64,000 nt of DNA from Aquimarina spinulae. Its GTDB lineage: Bacteria; Bacteroidota; Bacteroidia; Flavobacteriales; Flavobacteriaceae. Shown piece by piece: positions 1 through 8,437 of the stretch; positions within the stretch are counted from its first letter, which is position 1, and each line of letters begins with the position of its first letter. The notes under the pieces were generated by a model. The model did not search any database. It worked only from the letters and a program-made list of their open reading frames with translations, and was not told where the DNA came from. The stretch covers positions 919,501 to 983,500 of the forward strand of contig NZ_CALSBP010000002.1 of the NCBI RefSeq assembly GCF_943373825.1. Reading direction: 5' to 3'. The position numbers and the translations under genes were made by a program.

Positions 1-1764
1 AGCCTTTATCATAAGAGCCTGGCACTCTTCACTAAGGTGTTTAATTTTCACTTTCTTTCCTGCATCTTCATATTTTCCTACAAGATTAAAAATAGCTTCT
101 AATGCTGAGTGATCACTAACACGAGATTCTATAAAATCAATCTCTACATTTTCGGGATCATTTGCTACATCAAATTTATTATTAAAGGCCTGAATACTTC
201 CAAAGAAAAGCGGTCCCCATATTTCATAAACTTTAGTACCATCTTCGAGGATATGTTTTCTTGCACGAATACGTCTTGCATTTTCCCAGGCAAATACCAA
301 GGCAGACATAATAACACCTGCGATTACTGCTATTGCCAAATCAAAGAACACCGTTAATGAAGACACTGCAATCAATACAATAGCATCTGCCAAAGGAATT
401 TTATTAAGGATTCTAAAACTAGACCAAGCAAAGGTTCCTATGACTACCATAAACATTACCCCAACCAATGCCGCAATAGGAACTTGCTCAATTAACCCTG
501 AAGCGAATAAAATAAATAGCAATAACGTTACTGCAGCAACAATACCAGAAAGTCGGGTTCGTCCACCACCTTTAATATTAATAATTGATTGGCCGATCAT
601 TGCACAACCTCCCATTCCGCCAAAAAGTCCCGTAATGATATTGGCGCCTCCCTGAGCCATACATTCTCTGTTCGAATTACCCCTGGTTTCGGTTAGTTCA
701 TCAATTAGATTTAAAGTCATTAATGACTCTATCAATCCAATTGCAGCAAGAATTACCGAATACGGCGCTATAAAGCGAAATGTCTCCCAGGTAAATGGGA
801 TTTTCTTAAAAATATCGATCTGAAACTGTGGCAAGCCTCCTTTAAGGCCTTCTCCTCCTCCATCTCTAATAAAACTACCCACGGTAGCCACATCCAACTT
901 TCCTATAATCACTATAGCAGAAACTACAATAATAGCCAATAATGCTTCTGGAAGTTTATTTGTTAATTTGGGTAATCCCCACATGATTAATATCGTAAGT
1001 AATACCAATCCTAGCATTAACAATAATTGATTTGTAGGTAGCCAGGATTTTGCTTTTCCTTTTTTTACAATACTATAGATTACATTATCTTTAATATTAA
1101 AGACTACTTCTTTGGTGTTTAGGTCAAAAACCTGCCCTTCATACATTATATATTTTCCTTCCTTAGAATCGATATCAGACAACCTGTTGTTTTCAAAACT
1201 AAACAAAGCTTTATTTGTCGTTATATCATATACAATGTTATCTGCTCTAATTTCAAATTTTTCCTCAAGAGATTCTGTAACGTATTTATTATTATTAAAT
1301 ACATCTTTCTCAGCTTCTTTAAACATTCCTAATTGCGAAAGGAAAATTACAATTGCCAAACCATTTACAAACCCCATCATTACAGGATGCGGAATCAAAC
1401 GAACAAATTTACCCAGCTTAAAAGCTCCGGCAAACATTTGTATAATCCCCATAAGGATAACAGTTGCGAAAAGATAATATAGCCCTAATTCTTCCCCGGG
1501 GGCTCCCATTTCATTTCCTTCTGCGACAAGACTAACCATAACAACGGCTAATGCTCCTGTGGCACCAGAGATCATACCTGGGCGACCTCCAAAAACAGAA
1601 GTGATCAATCCAATCATAAACGCAGCATATAATCCAACTAATGGATCCACCCCCGCCACAAAGGCAAAGGCAACCGCTTCGGGAACCAAAGCTAACGCTA
1701 CCGTTAACCCGGATAAAATATCATTTTTAGCATTCGCTACTCTTTTTCTTACAAACTCAGTCAT
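1..1764 (-). CDS. SulP family anion transporter with C-terminal STAS domain (3' end outside window)
   Basis: Reading the minus strand from the ATG at 1762-1764 gives 588 codons with no stop before the window edge, so the C-terminus is missing. The N-terminal region has the SulP core (LVPEAVAFAF near residue 27, then GGRPGMISGATGA, then HPVMMGFVNGLAIVIFLSQ). The last 80 or so visible residues look like a STAS domain (GPLFFGSIQAFNNKF, then EIDFIESRVSDHSALEAI). The family moves sulfate, bicarbonate or other anions across the inner membrane, usually with Na+ or H+; the substrate cannot be read from sequence. An oddity is a hydrophilic insert of about 90 residues (about 147-238) between membrane segments. 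It contains two similar strand-like units (YDITTNKALFSFENNRL and FDLNTKEVVFNIKDNVI). Confidence 0.9.
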   Translation of the reverse strand, partial: MTEFVRKRVANAKNDILSGLTVALALVPEAVAFAFVAGVDPLVGLYAAFMIGLITSVFGGRPGMISGATGALAVVMVSLVAEGNEMGAPGEELGLYYLFATVILMGIIQMFAGAFKLGKFVRLIPHPVMMGFVNGLAIVIFLSQLGMFKEAEKDVFNNNKYVTESLEEKFEIRADNIVYDITTNKALFSFENNRLSDIDSKEGKYIMYEGQVFDLNTKEVVFNIKDNVIYSIVKKGKAKSWLPTNQLLLMLGLVLLTILIMWGLPKLTNKLPEALLAIIVVSAIVIIGKLDVATVGSFIRDGGGEGLKGGLPQFQIDIFKKIPFTWETFRFIAPYSVILAAIGLIESLMTLNLIDELTETRGNSNRECMAQGGANIITGLFGGMGGCAMIGQSIINIKGGGRTRLSGIVAAVTLLLFILFASGLIEQVPIAALVGVMFMVVIGTFAWSSFRILNKIPLADAIVLIAVSSLTVFFDLAIAVIAGVIMSALVFAWENARRIRARKHILEDGTKVYEIWGPLFFGSIQAFNNKFDVANDPENVEIDFIESRVSDHSALEAIFNLVGKYEDAGKKVKIKHLSEECQALMIKA

Positions 1765-1785
1765 AGTTGTGATATTTTGAGGCTG

Positions 1786-1816
1786 CAAAAATACAGTTAT
1801 TTTATAGCCCTACAAG
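1786..1816 (-). promoter_or_regulatory. Bacteroidetes-type promoter for the SulP gene
   Basis: On the minus strand TATTTTTG (1793-1786) matches the TAnnTTTG -7 element, and CTTG (1816-1813) lies 19 bp upstream as a TTG-type -33 element. The start codon is about 20 bp downstream. Assigned from consensus only. Confidence 0.5.
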
Positions 1817-1924
1817 TAAAACAAGCTTCATAATCATATATCTCATAAAATTATATTAAATCCTTACATAGAATTTTAAACCTTGAAATCTTTAGTATAT
1901 TTAGCCTTCTTATATACAATACAG

Positions 1925-3670
1925 ATGCGAAAAATTACTCTCATTGTTAGCTTTCTAAGCATTATTTCTTGTAATACCTCTGAAAAGCAAAATTCACAAG
2001 ATTTTGATTTCACTACTATTTTCGAAAAAAGTAATGGAACCGAAACTCCAACATACTCAGAAGTTATTGCATATTATAAAAATTTGGCAGAAACTTATTC
2101 TTCAATTCATATACAGGAAATCGGAATGACCGATAGTGGTAATCCCTTACATATCGTGACATTAAATCCTGATGCAATTTTTGATTTTGAAAAAATAAGA
2201 CAAACAAAACGCGTGCTTTTAATTAATAATGGGATTCACCCTGGGGAGAGTGACGGTATTGATGCGACAATGTTGTTGTTTAGAGATATTGCTCAGGGTA
2301 AAATCAGTACTCCTTCAACTACAGTTTTGGCTACCATTCCCATATATAATATTGGTGGGGCTTTAAATCGAAATTCGGGAACGAGAACCAACCAGAATGG
2401 TCCTAAAACATATGGTTTTAGAGGCAATGCACGTAATTATGATTTGAATCGGGATTTTATAAAAAATGATACCAAAAATGCGCAAGCTTTTGCCAAAGTA
2501 TTTCATTTAACAAAACCTGATGTTTTTATCGATAATCATGTAAGTAACGGCGCAGATTACCAATATACGCTTACTCATTTGTTTACTCAACACAATAAAT
2601 TAGGTGGTGAATTAGGAAATTATTTGCATAAAGAAATGCATCCACAACTAGAGGCATCACTCGAAGCGAAAAAATGGGATATTACGCCCTATGTGAATGT
2701 ATGGGGAACTACTCCCGAAAAAGGCTGGACTCAGTTTATGGACTCTCCTCGATATTCTACGGGATATACAACCCTTTGGAATACTTTGGGGATGATGGTA
2801 GAAACACATATGTTAAAACCCTACAAACCAAGAGTCGAAGGCACTTATGAACTTATGAAATCTATGATTGAAATCACAGAAAAAGATGGTACCAAAATTC
2901 GTTCGTTACGAGAAAAAACCTTTGCCAAACAAGCTAAACAAGAAACATATCCAACACACTGGAAAGTAGATACCGCGAAGGTCACTACTTTTGATTTTAA
3001 AGGATATGAAGGAGAATATATGGATAGCGAGATCACAGGGGCAAAACGATTAAAATATCACCAGGACAAACCCTATACAAAAGAAGTAACCTATAAAAAC
3101 TACTTTACTCCAACCACCGAGATAAGTATCCCACAAGCTTATGTTATTCCTCAGGGCAGATGGAGGGTAATCGAGTTATTAACACTCAATCAAGTAGAGT
3201 TTAAACCGCTAGAAAAAGATTCTACAATTACTACCGAAGTATATCATATTAAAGATTATGAGACCATAACATCGCCTTATGAAGGGCATTATCTACATTA
3301 CCGGGTTTCGATTAGAAAAAATATTGAGAAAGTCACTTTAAAAAAAGGAGACCTCATTGTTAAAACAGATCAAAAAGCTTTTAGATATCTTATGGAAACT
3401 TTAGAGCCAGAAGCTCCGGATTCTTTCTTTAACTGGAACTTTTTTGATACTATTCTACAACAAAAAGAAGGGTTTTCTCCTTATGTATGGGAGGATAAAG
3501 CAGCAGAATTATTAAGAAACAATAATGAATTGCGGGTACAATTTCAGAATAAGAAAAAAGATACAGCTTTTGCTAATAACTGGTATGCGCAACTAGATTG
3601 GATACATAAGCAATCTAATAATTATGAAAAAGCGCACATGAGATATCCTATATATCGAATTTTGAAATAA
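1925..3670 (+). CDS. M14 family zinc carboxypeptidase, lipoprotein
   Basis: This is a predicted secreted metallocarboxypeptidase of the M14 family. The ATG at 1925 is preferred to the in-frame TTG at 1883 because it puts a lipoprotein signal (MRKITLIVSFLSIISC) directly at the N-terminus. The zinc site is visible: HPGESDG (His about 104, Glu about 107) and DNHVSNG (His about 204). VETHML near residue 293 is a candidate for the general-base Glu. The catalytic domain fills the first 330 residues and the remaining 250 are a less familiar beta-rich extension. The protein would act in the periplasm or on the surface, trimming peptides or muropeptides; the substrate is not evident. It stands alone and converges with the next gene. 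Confidence 0.85.
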   Translation: MRKITLIVSFLSIISCNTSEKQNSQDFDFTTIFEKSNGTETPTYSEVIAYYKNLAETYSSIHIQEIGMTDSGNPLHIVTLNPDAIFDFEKIRQTKRVLLINNGIHPGESDGIDATMLLFRDIAQGKISTPSTTVLATIPIYNIGGALNRNSGTRTNQNGPKTYGFRGNARNYDLNRDFIKNDTKNAQAFAKVFHLTKPDVFIDNHVSNGADYQYTLTHLFTQHNKLGGELGNYLHKEMHPQLEASLEAKKWDITPYVNVWGTTPEKGWTQFMDSPRYSTGYTTLWNTLGMMVETHMLKPYKPRVEGTYELMKSMIEITEKDGTKIRSLREKTFAKQAKQETYPTHWKVDTAKVTTFDFKGYEGEYMDSEITGAKRLKYHQDKPYTKEVTYKNYFTPTTEISIPQAYVIPQGRWRVIELLTLNQVEFKPLEKDSTITTEVYHIKDYETITSPYEGHYLHYRVSIRKNIEKVTLKKGDLIVKTDQKAFRYLMETLEPEAPDSFFNWNFFDTILQQKEGFSPYVWEDKAAELLRNNNELRVQFQNKKKDTAFANNWYAQLDWIHKQSNNYEKAHMRYPIYRILK

Positions 3671-3698
3671 ACTAAGACAAAGCAAATAAGGGCTCTAC

Positions 3699-4931
3699 TT
3701 ATTGTTTTTGCCCAAACTTGTTAGCCATGAGTTCCCATAATTCGGTATAACCATGATCATAGCCTAAAGCCCATATTCCTACTCCAGCTAGTTTTTTATG
3801 TTTAATCCAATCATATTTATAGGATAACGAAAGACTATCATCAAACCAAAGTTGTTTTGTTACTCCTTTTTCTTCATATATACCATACTGCGTAGAACTT
3901 ATGGTATCAAAACTAATCTTATATTTTTTTGTATCAAGCAATTCTCGAGTTGTGCTATACATATCGTGAGAAAGAAATTTTTCGGCTTTGCTTGGTATAG
4001 GAGTATCTTCGGTTTTCCATTTATCTCCATAATAGGGCAACCCTACTATTAGTTTACCTGGCTTAATACCTTCATTCATATAGTAATCAACAGAAGACTC
4101 AACACTATGCATCCCCCATCGTTTACTACTTTTTAATGGAGAAACTGGCCCTGCATGTTCACTAAATCCTCCATAATAATCATACCCCATTAGTGTATAA
4201 AAATCGATAGAAGAATCAATTGTTTTTATATCGAATATTTTATGATAATCAACTGCATATAATGCCACCGAAACCATATAATCAGGATTTACTTTGTGCA
4301 ACTTATCTGATAATGTAACAATAAACTGATTAAACTCTTTTTTGTTTTTTGATGAAACTCCTTCAAAATCTATGTTTATACCATTTGCTTTTCTATGATC
4401 CAACAATACACTTAAACTATCTGCAAGAGTTTTCTGAGCTTTTAGATTCTTTAAAAATTGAGCATTTCTTTTTTCACCAAAATTAGACACGGTGAGAAAT
4501 ACCTTACAATTATTCACTTTTGCACTATCCACCAAAGCGGTTGTTTTCCATTGATGAATATTATCATAGCTTCCTGTCTCGGCATTAACCATATACGAAA
4601 AATAGGAAACACCCCATAACAGTGAAAAATTATAACTCTTATAAGCAGATCCTTTAGAAAATATATGCCAGCCAAAAGTTTTATAATCTTTATGAATATT
4701 ATACCCAGACGCAGGCTTAAAATGATGAGTCATATTATTTAGACTGTCCCATTGTTGTTCTGTTGTAAAATTATAGTCAGAAAATTGTGTATAATGCGAA
4801 TGATTGGGACCTATATATATGTTTGTAGAATCCGGATCACTAGATATGATTTTTTCTTTACTCTCTTTAGTATTACAGGCAACACCTAAAAAAAGAAGTA
4901 GAAAAAAAAGTGTGTATACATTAATTTTCAT
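3699..4931 (-). CDS. GH18-like glycoside hydrolase, lipoprotein
   Basis: A lipoprotein of about 410 residues with a glycoside hydrolase 18 TIM-barrel pattern. The ATG at 4931 is chosen over the upstream TTG at 4949; it gives a signal ending FLGVAC. The catalytic DxxDxDxE motif appears as NGINIDFEG near residue 185, so the first two Asp are Asn while the last Asp and the catalytic Glu remain, as in many spore-cortex and YaaH-like GH18 members. Other GH18 blocks follow (YTLMGYDYYGGF, LIVGLPYYGDKW, GVGIWALGYD). Likely action is on chitin- or peptidoglycan-like beta-1,4-GlcNAc polymers at the cell surface. Exact specificity is unknown. Confidence 0.82.
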   Translation of the reverse strand: MKINVYTLFFLLLFLGVACNTKESKEKIISSDPDSTNIYIGPNHSHYTQFSDYNFTTEQQWDSLNNMTHHFKPASGYNIHKDYKTFGWHIFSKGSAYKSYNFSLLWGVSYFSYMVNAETGSYDNIHQWKTTALVDSAKVNNCKVFLTVSNFGEKRNAQFLKNLKAQKTLADSLSVLLDHRKANGINIDFEGVSSKNKKEFNQFIVTLSDKLHKVNPDYMVSVALYAVDYHKIFDIKTIDSSIDFYTLMGYDYYGGFSEHAGPVSPLKSSKRWGMHSVESSVDYYMNEGIKPGKLIVGLPYYGDKWKTEDTPIPSKAEKFLSHDMYSTTRELLDTKKYKISFDTISSTQYGIYEEKGVTKQLWFDDSLSLSYKYDWIKHKKLAGVGIWALGYDHGYTELWELMANKFGQKQ

Positions 4932-4972
4932 TTTGTTATCAAGTATCAAATTTTAAAACTAATTACTTCTTA

Positions 4973-5015
4973 TTGTATAAAAAAGGGAGATAACATACCT
5001 CCCTTTTTTATACAA
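4973..5015. terminator. Rho-independent terminator of the LysM gene
   Basis: A 17-bp perfect stem (4973-4989 with 4999-5015) around the loop ATAACATAC carries A and T runs on its two sides, so it can work in both directions. It lies just downstream of the LysM/BON gene, whose stop is at 5036. Confidence 0.8.
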
Positions 5016-5035
5016 TATTATATCTAGTTATTATA

Positions 5036-5497
5036 TTAACTCATTACAGGAATTCGTAATGTTTGCCCTGGATAAATTTTATCAGGATGTTCGAGCATTG
5101 GTCTGTTTGCTTCAAAAATAACATTGTATTTCATAGGGTCTCCATAAACTTCCTTAGATATTTTTGAAAGTGTATCTCCACTCTTAACCACATGAAATTT
5201 AGCCTCAGGCTCTGGATTAGTTACTGTAATATTATCCTCTACACAACCAACACAATCAATATTACCCATTGCCAGAATAATCTTTTCTCTATCTGCATTA
5301 GTTTCTGTTTGCCCTGATACGGTTATCATTTCAGAAACAGATACATCAAGACCAGAAACAGGTATACCTAACCGATCAATTTCAGCTTTTAATAAATCGG
5401 TCTTGCTTTTTGGCGTTACCACTTCTTCTTTAGCTGCCTCATCTTTAATACCGAATAGCTTTTTTCCTGCTCCTTTAATAAATGAAAATAAACCCAT
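5036..5497 (-). CDS. BON and LysM domain protein
   Basis: A 153-residue protein without a signal peptide. A BON-like region (about 30-95, with VSGLDVSVSEMITVSGQ and ILAMGNIDCVGCVEDNI) is followed by a C-terminal LysM domain (about 102-152, FHVVKSGDTLSKISKEVYGD then IYPGQTLRIP). This is the YgaU/Kbp type of LysM protein. In E. coli that family binds K+ in the cytoplasm; whether this one does is inference. The CVGC pair inside the BON part is unusual. It is transcribed alone and ends at a strong hairpin. Confidence 0.85.
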   Translation of the reverse strand: MGLFSFIKGAGKKLFGIKDEAAKEEVVTPKSKTDLLKAEIDRLGIPVSGLDVSVSEMITVSGQTETNADREKIILAMGNIDCVGCVEDNITVTNPEPEAKFHVVKSGDTLSKISKEVYGDPMKYNVIFEANRPMLEHPDKIYPGQTLRIPVMS

Positions 5498-5564
5498 AAT
5501 GTTTTGTTTTAGTTAGTAATTGATTATATAGTAAAAATATTTTTAATAAAATTAAAAAACAACA

Positions 5565-6173
5565 TTATGACAAATAATCATGCGAAAATAATAGCTTAAT
5601 ATTCGAATAAGAATCCTGCAAAGCTTTTTTAGCTTTTTTAGTATTTTTCCACCTTACCTTAGTAATCCCTTCATTTTTTTGTGGCACTAATTCTCCTTCA
5701 TAGTTGGTTTTCATCTCAAACCAGTACGTAACTTTTAGCCTAAACTCTCCATTTCTTTTAAAAATATGATAGCTTCGGTACAAGAATTTGGTAATCTCTA
5801 ATCCCGAAACCCCTGTTTCTTCCTCTACTTCTCTCATCGCAGCGGTTTCCATATCTTCCTTTTTTTCAACCTTACCCTTTGGCAGATCCCATTTCCCATT
5901 ACGGCGAATAAACAAGATTTCTTTATCCTCATTATACACCTTTCCTCCTCCCGCAACAACTACTGGTAACTTCGAATATAAATGCTCTATTAGCTTATCT
6001 TCTTTTTTATGGTAGAGATGATATTTTGCTTCTTCATGTATTGCTTCCTTATCAAGAATATCTCTTATAATTACCGGAAAGCTAGCTTCTTTTATCGGGA
6101 TCATTTCATAATCCTCAATCGACTTTTTTGTAGATAGAATAATAGGGGTATTATTCACAAAAACTTTATACAT
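5565..6173 (-). CDS. Nudix hydrolase
   Basis: A 202-residue protein that would cleave a nucleoside diphosphate linked to another group. The Nudix box fits G-x5-E-x7-REUxEExGU exactly: it opens GKVEKKE and closes REVEEETGV, around residues 102-124. The N-terminal 80 residues are family-specific. The ATG at 6173 is used rather than the TTG at 6179. It lies head-to-head with pyrE, with only 8 bp between the two start codons. Substrate unknown; the pyrE neighbour hints at nucleotide metabolism but does not prove it. Confidence 0.85.
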   Translation of the reverse strand: MYKVFVNNTPIILSTKKSIEDYEMIPIKEASFPVIIRDILDKEAIHEEAKYHLYHKKEDKLIEHLYSKLPVVVAGGGKVYNEDKEILFIRRNGKWDLPKGKVEKKEDMETAAMREVEEETGVSGLEITKFLYRSYHIFKRNGEFRLKVTYWFEMKTNYEGELVPQKNEGITKVRWKNTKKAKKALQDSYSNIKLLFSHDYLS

Positions 6174-6181
6174 TTGCAACT

Positions 6182-6823
6182 ATGATTTTTGATAAAGATA
6201 CAGCAAAAAAAACTGCTGAACTACTACTGCAAATTAATGCAATTAAATTAAACCCACAAGAACCATTTACTTGGGCATCTGGATGGAAATCTCCTATCTA
6301 TTGTGATAATCGAATTACACTTTCTTATCCAGAAATTCGAAATTTCCTAAGTAAGCATCTTGCTGAGTTTATAGAAAAAGAATATGGTAAACCCGATGTA
6401 ATTGCGGGAGTTGCTACTGGTGCTATTGGTATAGGAATTCTCGTTGCAGAACAATTAGATCTTCCTTTTATTTATGTACGCCCCGAAGCAAAGAAGCACG
6501 GTAGAAAAAACCAAATCGAAGGTATCGTCCCAACCCATAAAAATGTTGTGGTTGTCGAAGATTTAATTAGCACAGGGAAAAGTAGTCTTAATGCTGTAAA
6601 AGCACTAAAAGAAGCTGATGCTAATGTAAAAGGAATGGTAGCTATATTTAACTATGGCTTTGATATTGCAGTACAGAATTTTAAAGAAGCGGCATTGTCT
6701 TTGCACACGTTAAGTAATTATGAGAATCTTTTGGAACAGGCAGTTGATACTGAATATATTACAAAAGAACAACAACAAACATTACAAAGCTGGAAAACAA
6801 ATCCTGCCGAGTGGAACATATAA
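6182..6823 (+). CDS. pyrE: orotate phosphoribosyltransferase
   Basis: PyrE (213 residues) joins orotate to PRPP, giving OMP in de novo pyrimidine synthesis in the cytoplasm. The PRPP-binding motif is clear (VVVVEDLISTGKSS, about residues 121-134), as are the early FTWASGWKSPIYCDNR segment and the YVRPEAKKHGRKNQIEG flexible loop. Length is normal for the family. The ATG leaves almost no 5' spacer to the divergent Nudix gene, so its promoter must lie inside the Nudix coding region. A SRPBCC gene follows after 15 bp, probably in the same transcript. Confidence 0.95.
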   Translation: MIFDKDTAKKTAELLLQINAIKLNPQEPFTWASGWKSPIYCDNRITLSYPEIRNFLSKHLAEFIEKEYGKPDVIAGVATGAIGIGILVAEQLDLPFIYVRPEAKKHGRKNQIEGIVPTHKNVVVVEDLISTGKSSLNAVKALKEADANVKGMVAIFNYGFDIAVQNFKEAALSLHTLSNYENLLEQAVDTEYITKEQQQTLQSWKTNPAEWNI

Positions 6824-6838
6824 CAATTTAATAACATT

Positions 6839-7231
6839 ATGAACTTAGAAAGCCCTACTGTTACTGTAAATAAAACAGCAGAAGATGTATTCGAATTTTT
6901 GACTAAGGTTGAAAACTTTGAACAACTTATGCCAGAAAGCAAGCAAAAATTTGAAAAAATAAGTGATTCCAGATTTCTTTTCCAATTAAAAGGAATGCCA
7001 GAATTAGTATTAGATCAAAAAGAAAGTACGAGCCCAAGTCAGGTTGTTCTTGGAGCTGCGAGTGACAAGCTTCCTTTTACATTAACTGCTGACATTGTTG
7101 ATTCTGGAGATGGAAAAAGCACAGCAAAACTTACTTTTGATGGTCAGTTTAATGCTATGATGTCGATGATGATTAAAAATCCCATCCAGAATTTTATCAA
7201 TACCCTAATAGAAAATATCGGTAAACTGTAA
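6839..7231 (+). CDS. SRPBCC (START/Bet v 1-like) family protein
   Basis: A 130-residue cytoplasmic protein. The pattern matches small SRPBCC lipid- or ligand-binding folds: a first strand (SPTVTVNKTAEDVFEFLT), helix, central strands, and a long C-terminal helix (NPIQNFINTLIENIGKL). No catalytic residues stand out. It follows pyrE by 15 bp, so is probably co-transcribed. Its stop abuts the stop of convergent birA with no spacer. Function unknown. Confidence 0.7.
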   Translation: MNLESPTVTVNKTAEDVFEFLTKVENFEQLMPESKQKFEKISDSRFLFQLKGMPELVLDQKESTSPSQVVLGAASDKLPFTLTADIVDSGDGKSTAKLTFDGQFNAMMSMMIKNPIQNFINTLIENIGKL

Positions 7232-7963
7232 TTAGTACAATAGTTTAATCTCTTTGAGATCAAAATCCGAGATAATTTCGTCTTCTATTAAAACTTGAAG
7301 CTTACCTTCGTTGGTAATAGTTTTGATAATCCCAACAAAAGATTCGCCCTCTACATCTAAAAACGTAGAGGGTTTGTTTTTTCTAAAAAGTACTGTCTCA
7401 TATTCTTTTTTAAGATGTACAAAATTAGAAACACACAATGCAGAAAATCGTTTTTCTAACTGGACTAATAAAGATTGTAAAACTTCTTCGATATCTAAAT
7501 TCTGGCCTAAAACTTGTTTTAAAGATCCTGCTTGAGGTAAGTTATCGAAGTCTATTTGATTAATATTAATCCCAATCCCAATAATAGCTCCAATCATACT
7601 GCCATTCTTTACCACATTTTCTATCAAAATACCACACAATTTCTGTTTATCTGACAGAATGTCGTTAGGCCATTTTATAGATAATTTAGGTACTACAAGA
7701 CGATTTAAAGTGTCATAAACAGCTAATGATGTAGCTATAGAAACATAAAACTGGTCTGTTAACGGTAACCCCTCAATAGGCATAAACACACTACATGTGA
7801 GGTTTTCGCCTGGGTTACTTTGCCAAACAGTACCCATTTGTCCCTTACCCGACAGTTGCTTTCTTGCTATTACGCAAACTGGAGCTATAAAATGCTTTTC
7901 ACGATTCAAGTCTCTTAGAAAAGTATTTGTCGAGTCAATGGCATCAACTTTGATTATATGCAT
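7232..7963 (-). CDS. birA: biotin--[acetyl-CoA-carboxylase] ligase
   Basis: Biotin protein ligase (243 residues) activates biotin with ATP and attaches it to the carboxyl carrier protein of acetyl-CoA carboxylase. The nucleotide/biotin loop is present (LSGKGQMGTVWQS, about 37-49), with KWPNDI and CGILIE following. There is no N-terminal helix-turn-helix, so this is the group I, non-repressor type. It converges with the SRPBCC gene with immediately adjacent stop codons. Confidence 0.93.
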   Translation of the reverse strand: MHIIKVDAIDSTNTFLRDLNREKHFIAPVCVIARKQLSGKGQMGTVWQSNPGENLTCSVFMPIEGLPLTDQFYVSIATSLAVYDTLNRLVVPKLSIKWPNDILSDKQKLCGILIENVVKNGSMIGAIIGIGININQIDFDNLPQAGSLKQVLGQNLDIEEVLQSLLVQLEKRFSALCVSNFVHLKKEYETVLFRKNKPSTFLDVEGESFVGIIKTITNEGKLQVLIEDEIISDFDLKEIKLLY

Positions 7964-8052
7964 GTATAAGGTGTAAAAGTTTTACAAATGTCCGACTAAT
8001 ACAGACATTAAAATCATAAAAAGTAATAACTTTACACAAATTAAAAAAATGC

Positions 8053-8424
8053 ATGACTAAAAAAGAAATCGGTAACGATCAATTAATTACTCAAATATTA
8101 AAAGGTATTGAAGAAGTAAAAGGTAAAGATATTAATATTTTAGATCTCAGAGATATCGAAAATACAGTATGTAACTACTTTGTAATCTGCAACGGAACTT
8201 CTAATACGCAAGTAAATGCAATTGTAAGCTCTATCCAAAAAACGGTAAGTAAAGAACTCAAAGACAAACCTTGGCATATAGAAGGTAGTGAAAATGCAGA
8301 ATGGGTATTAATTGATTATGTTAATGTTGTTGTGCACGTTTTTCAAAAACACATCAGAGAATTCTATGACATAGAAGGACTTTGGGGAGATGCAAAAACT
8401 ACAGTTATCGAAACAAATTATTAA
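8053..8424 (+). CDS. rsfS: ribosome silencing factor RsfS (Iojap family)
   Basis: A 123-residue RsfS. The family binds ribosomal protein L14 and blocks subunit joining in starvation. Diagnostic segments: ILDLRDIENTVCNYFVICNG, KPWHIEG and WVLIDYVNVVVHVF. The start is the ATG at 8053; an overlapping ATG at 8049 is out of frame and hits a stop at once. It lies 13 bp upstream of ftsH, a pairing known from other Bacteroidetes, and is probably co-transcribed with it. Confidence 0.93.
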   Translation: MTKKEIGNDQLITQILKGIEEVKGKDINILDLRDIENTVCNYFVICNGTSNTQVNAIVSSIQKTVSKELKDKPWHIEGSENAEWVLIDYVNVVVHVFQKHIREFYDIEGLWGDAKTTVIETNY

Positions 8425-8437
8425 AAGAAAACCGTAA

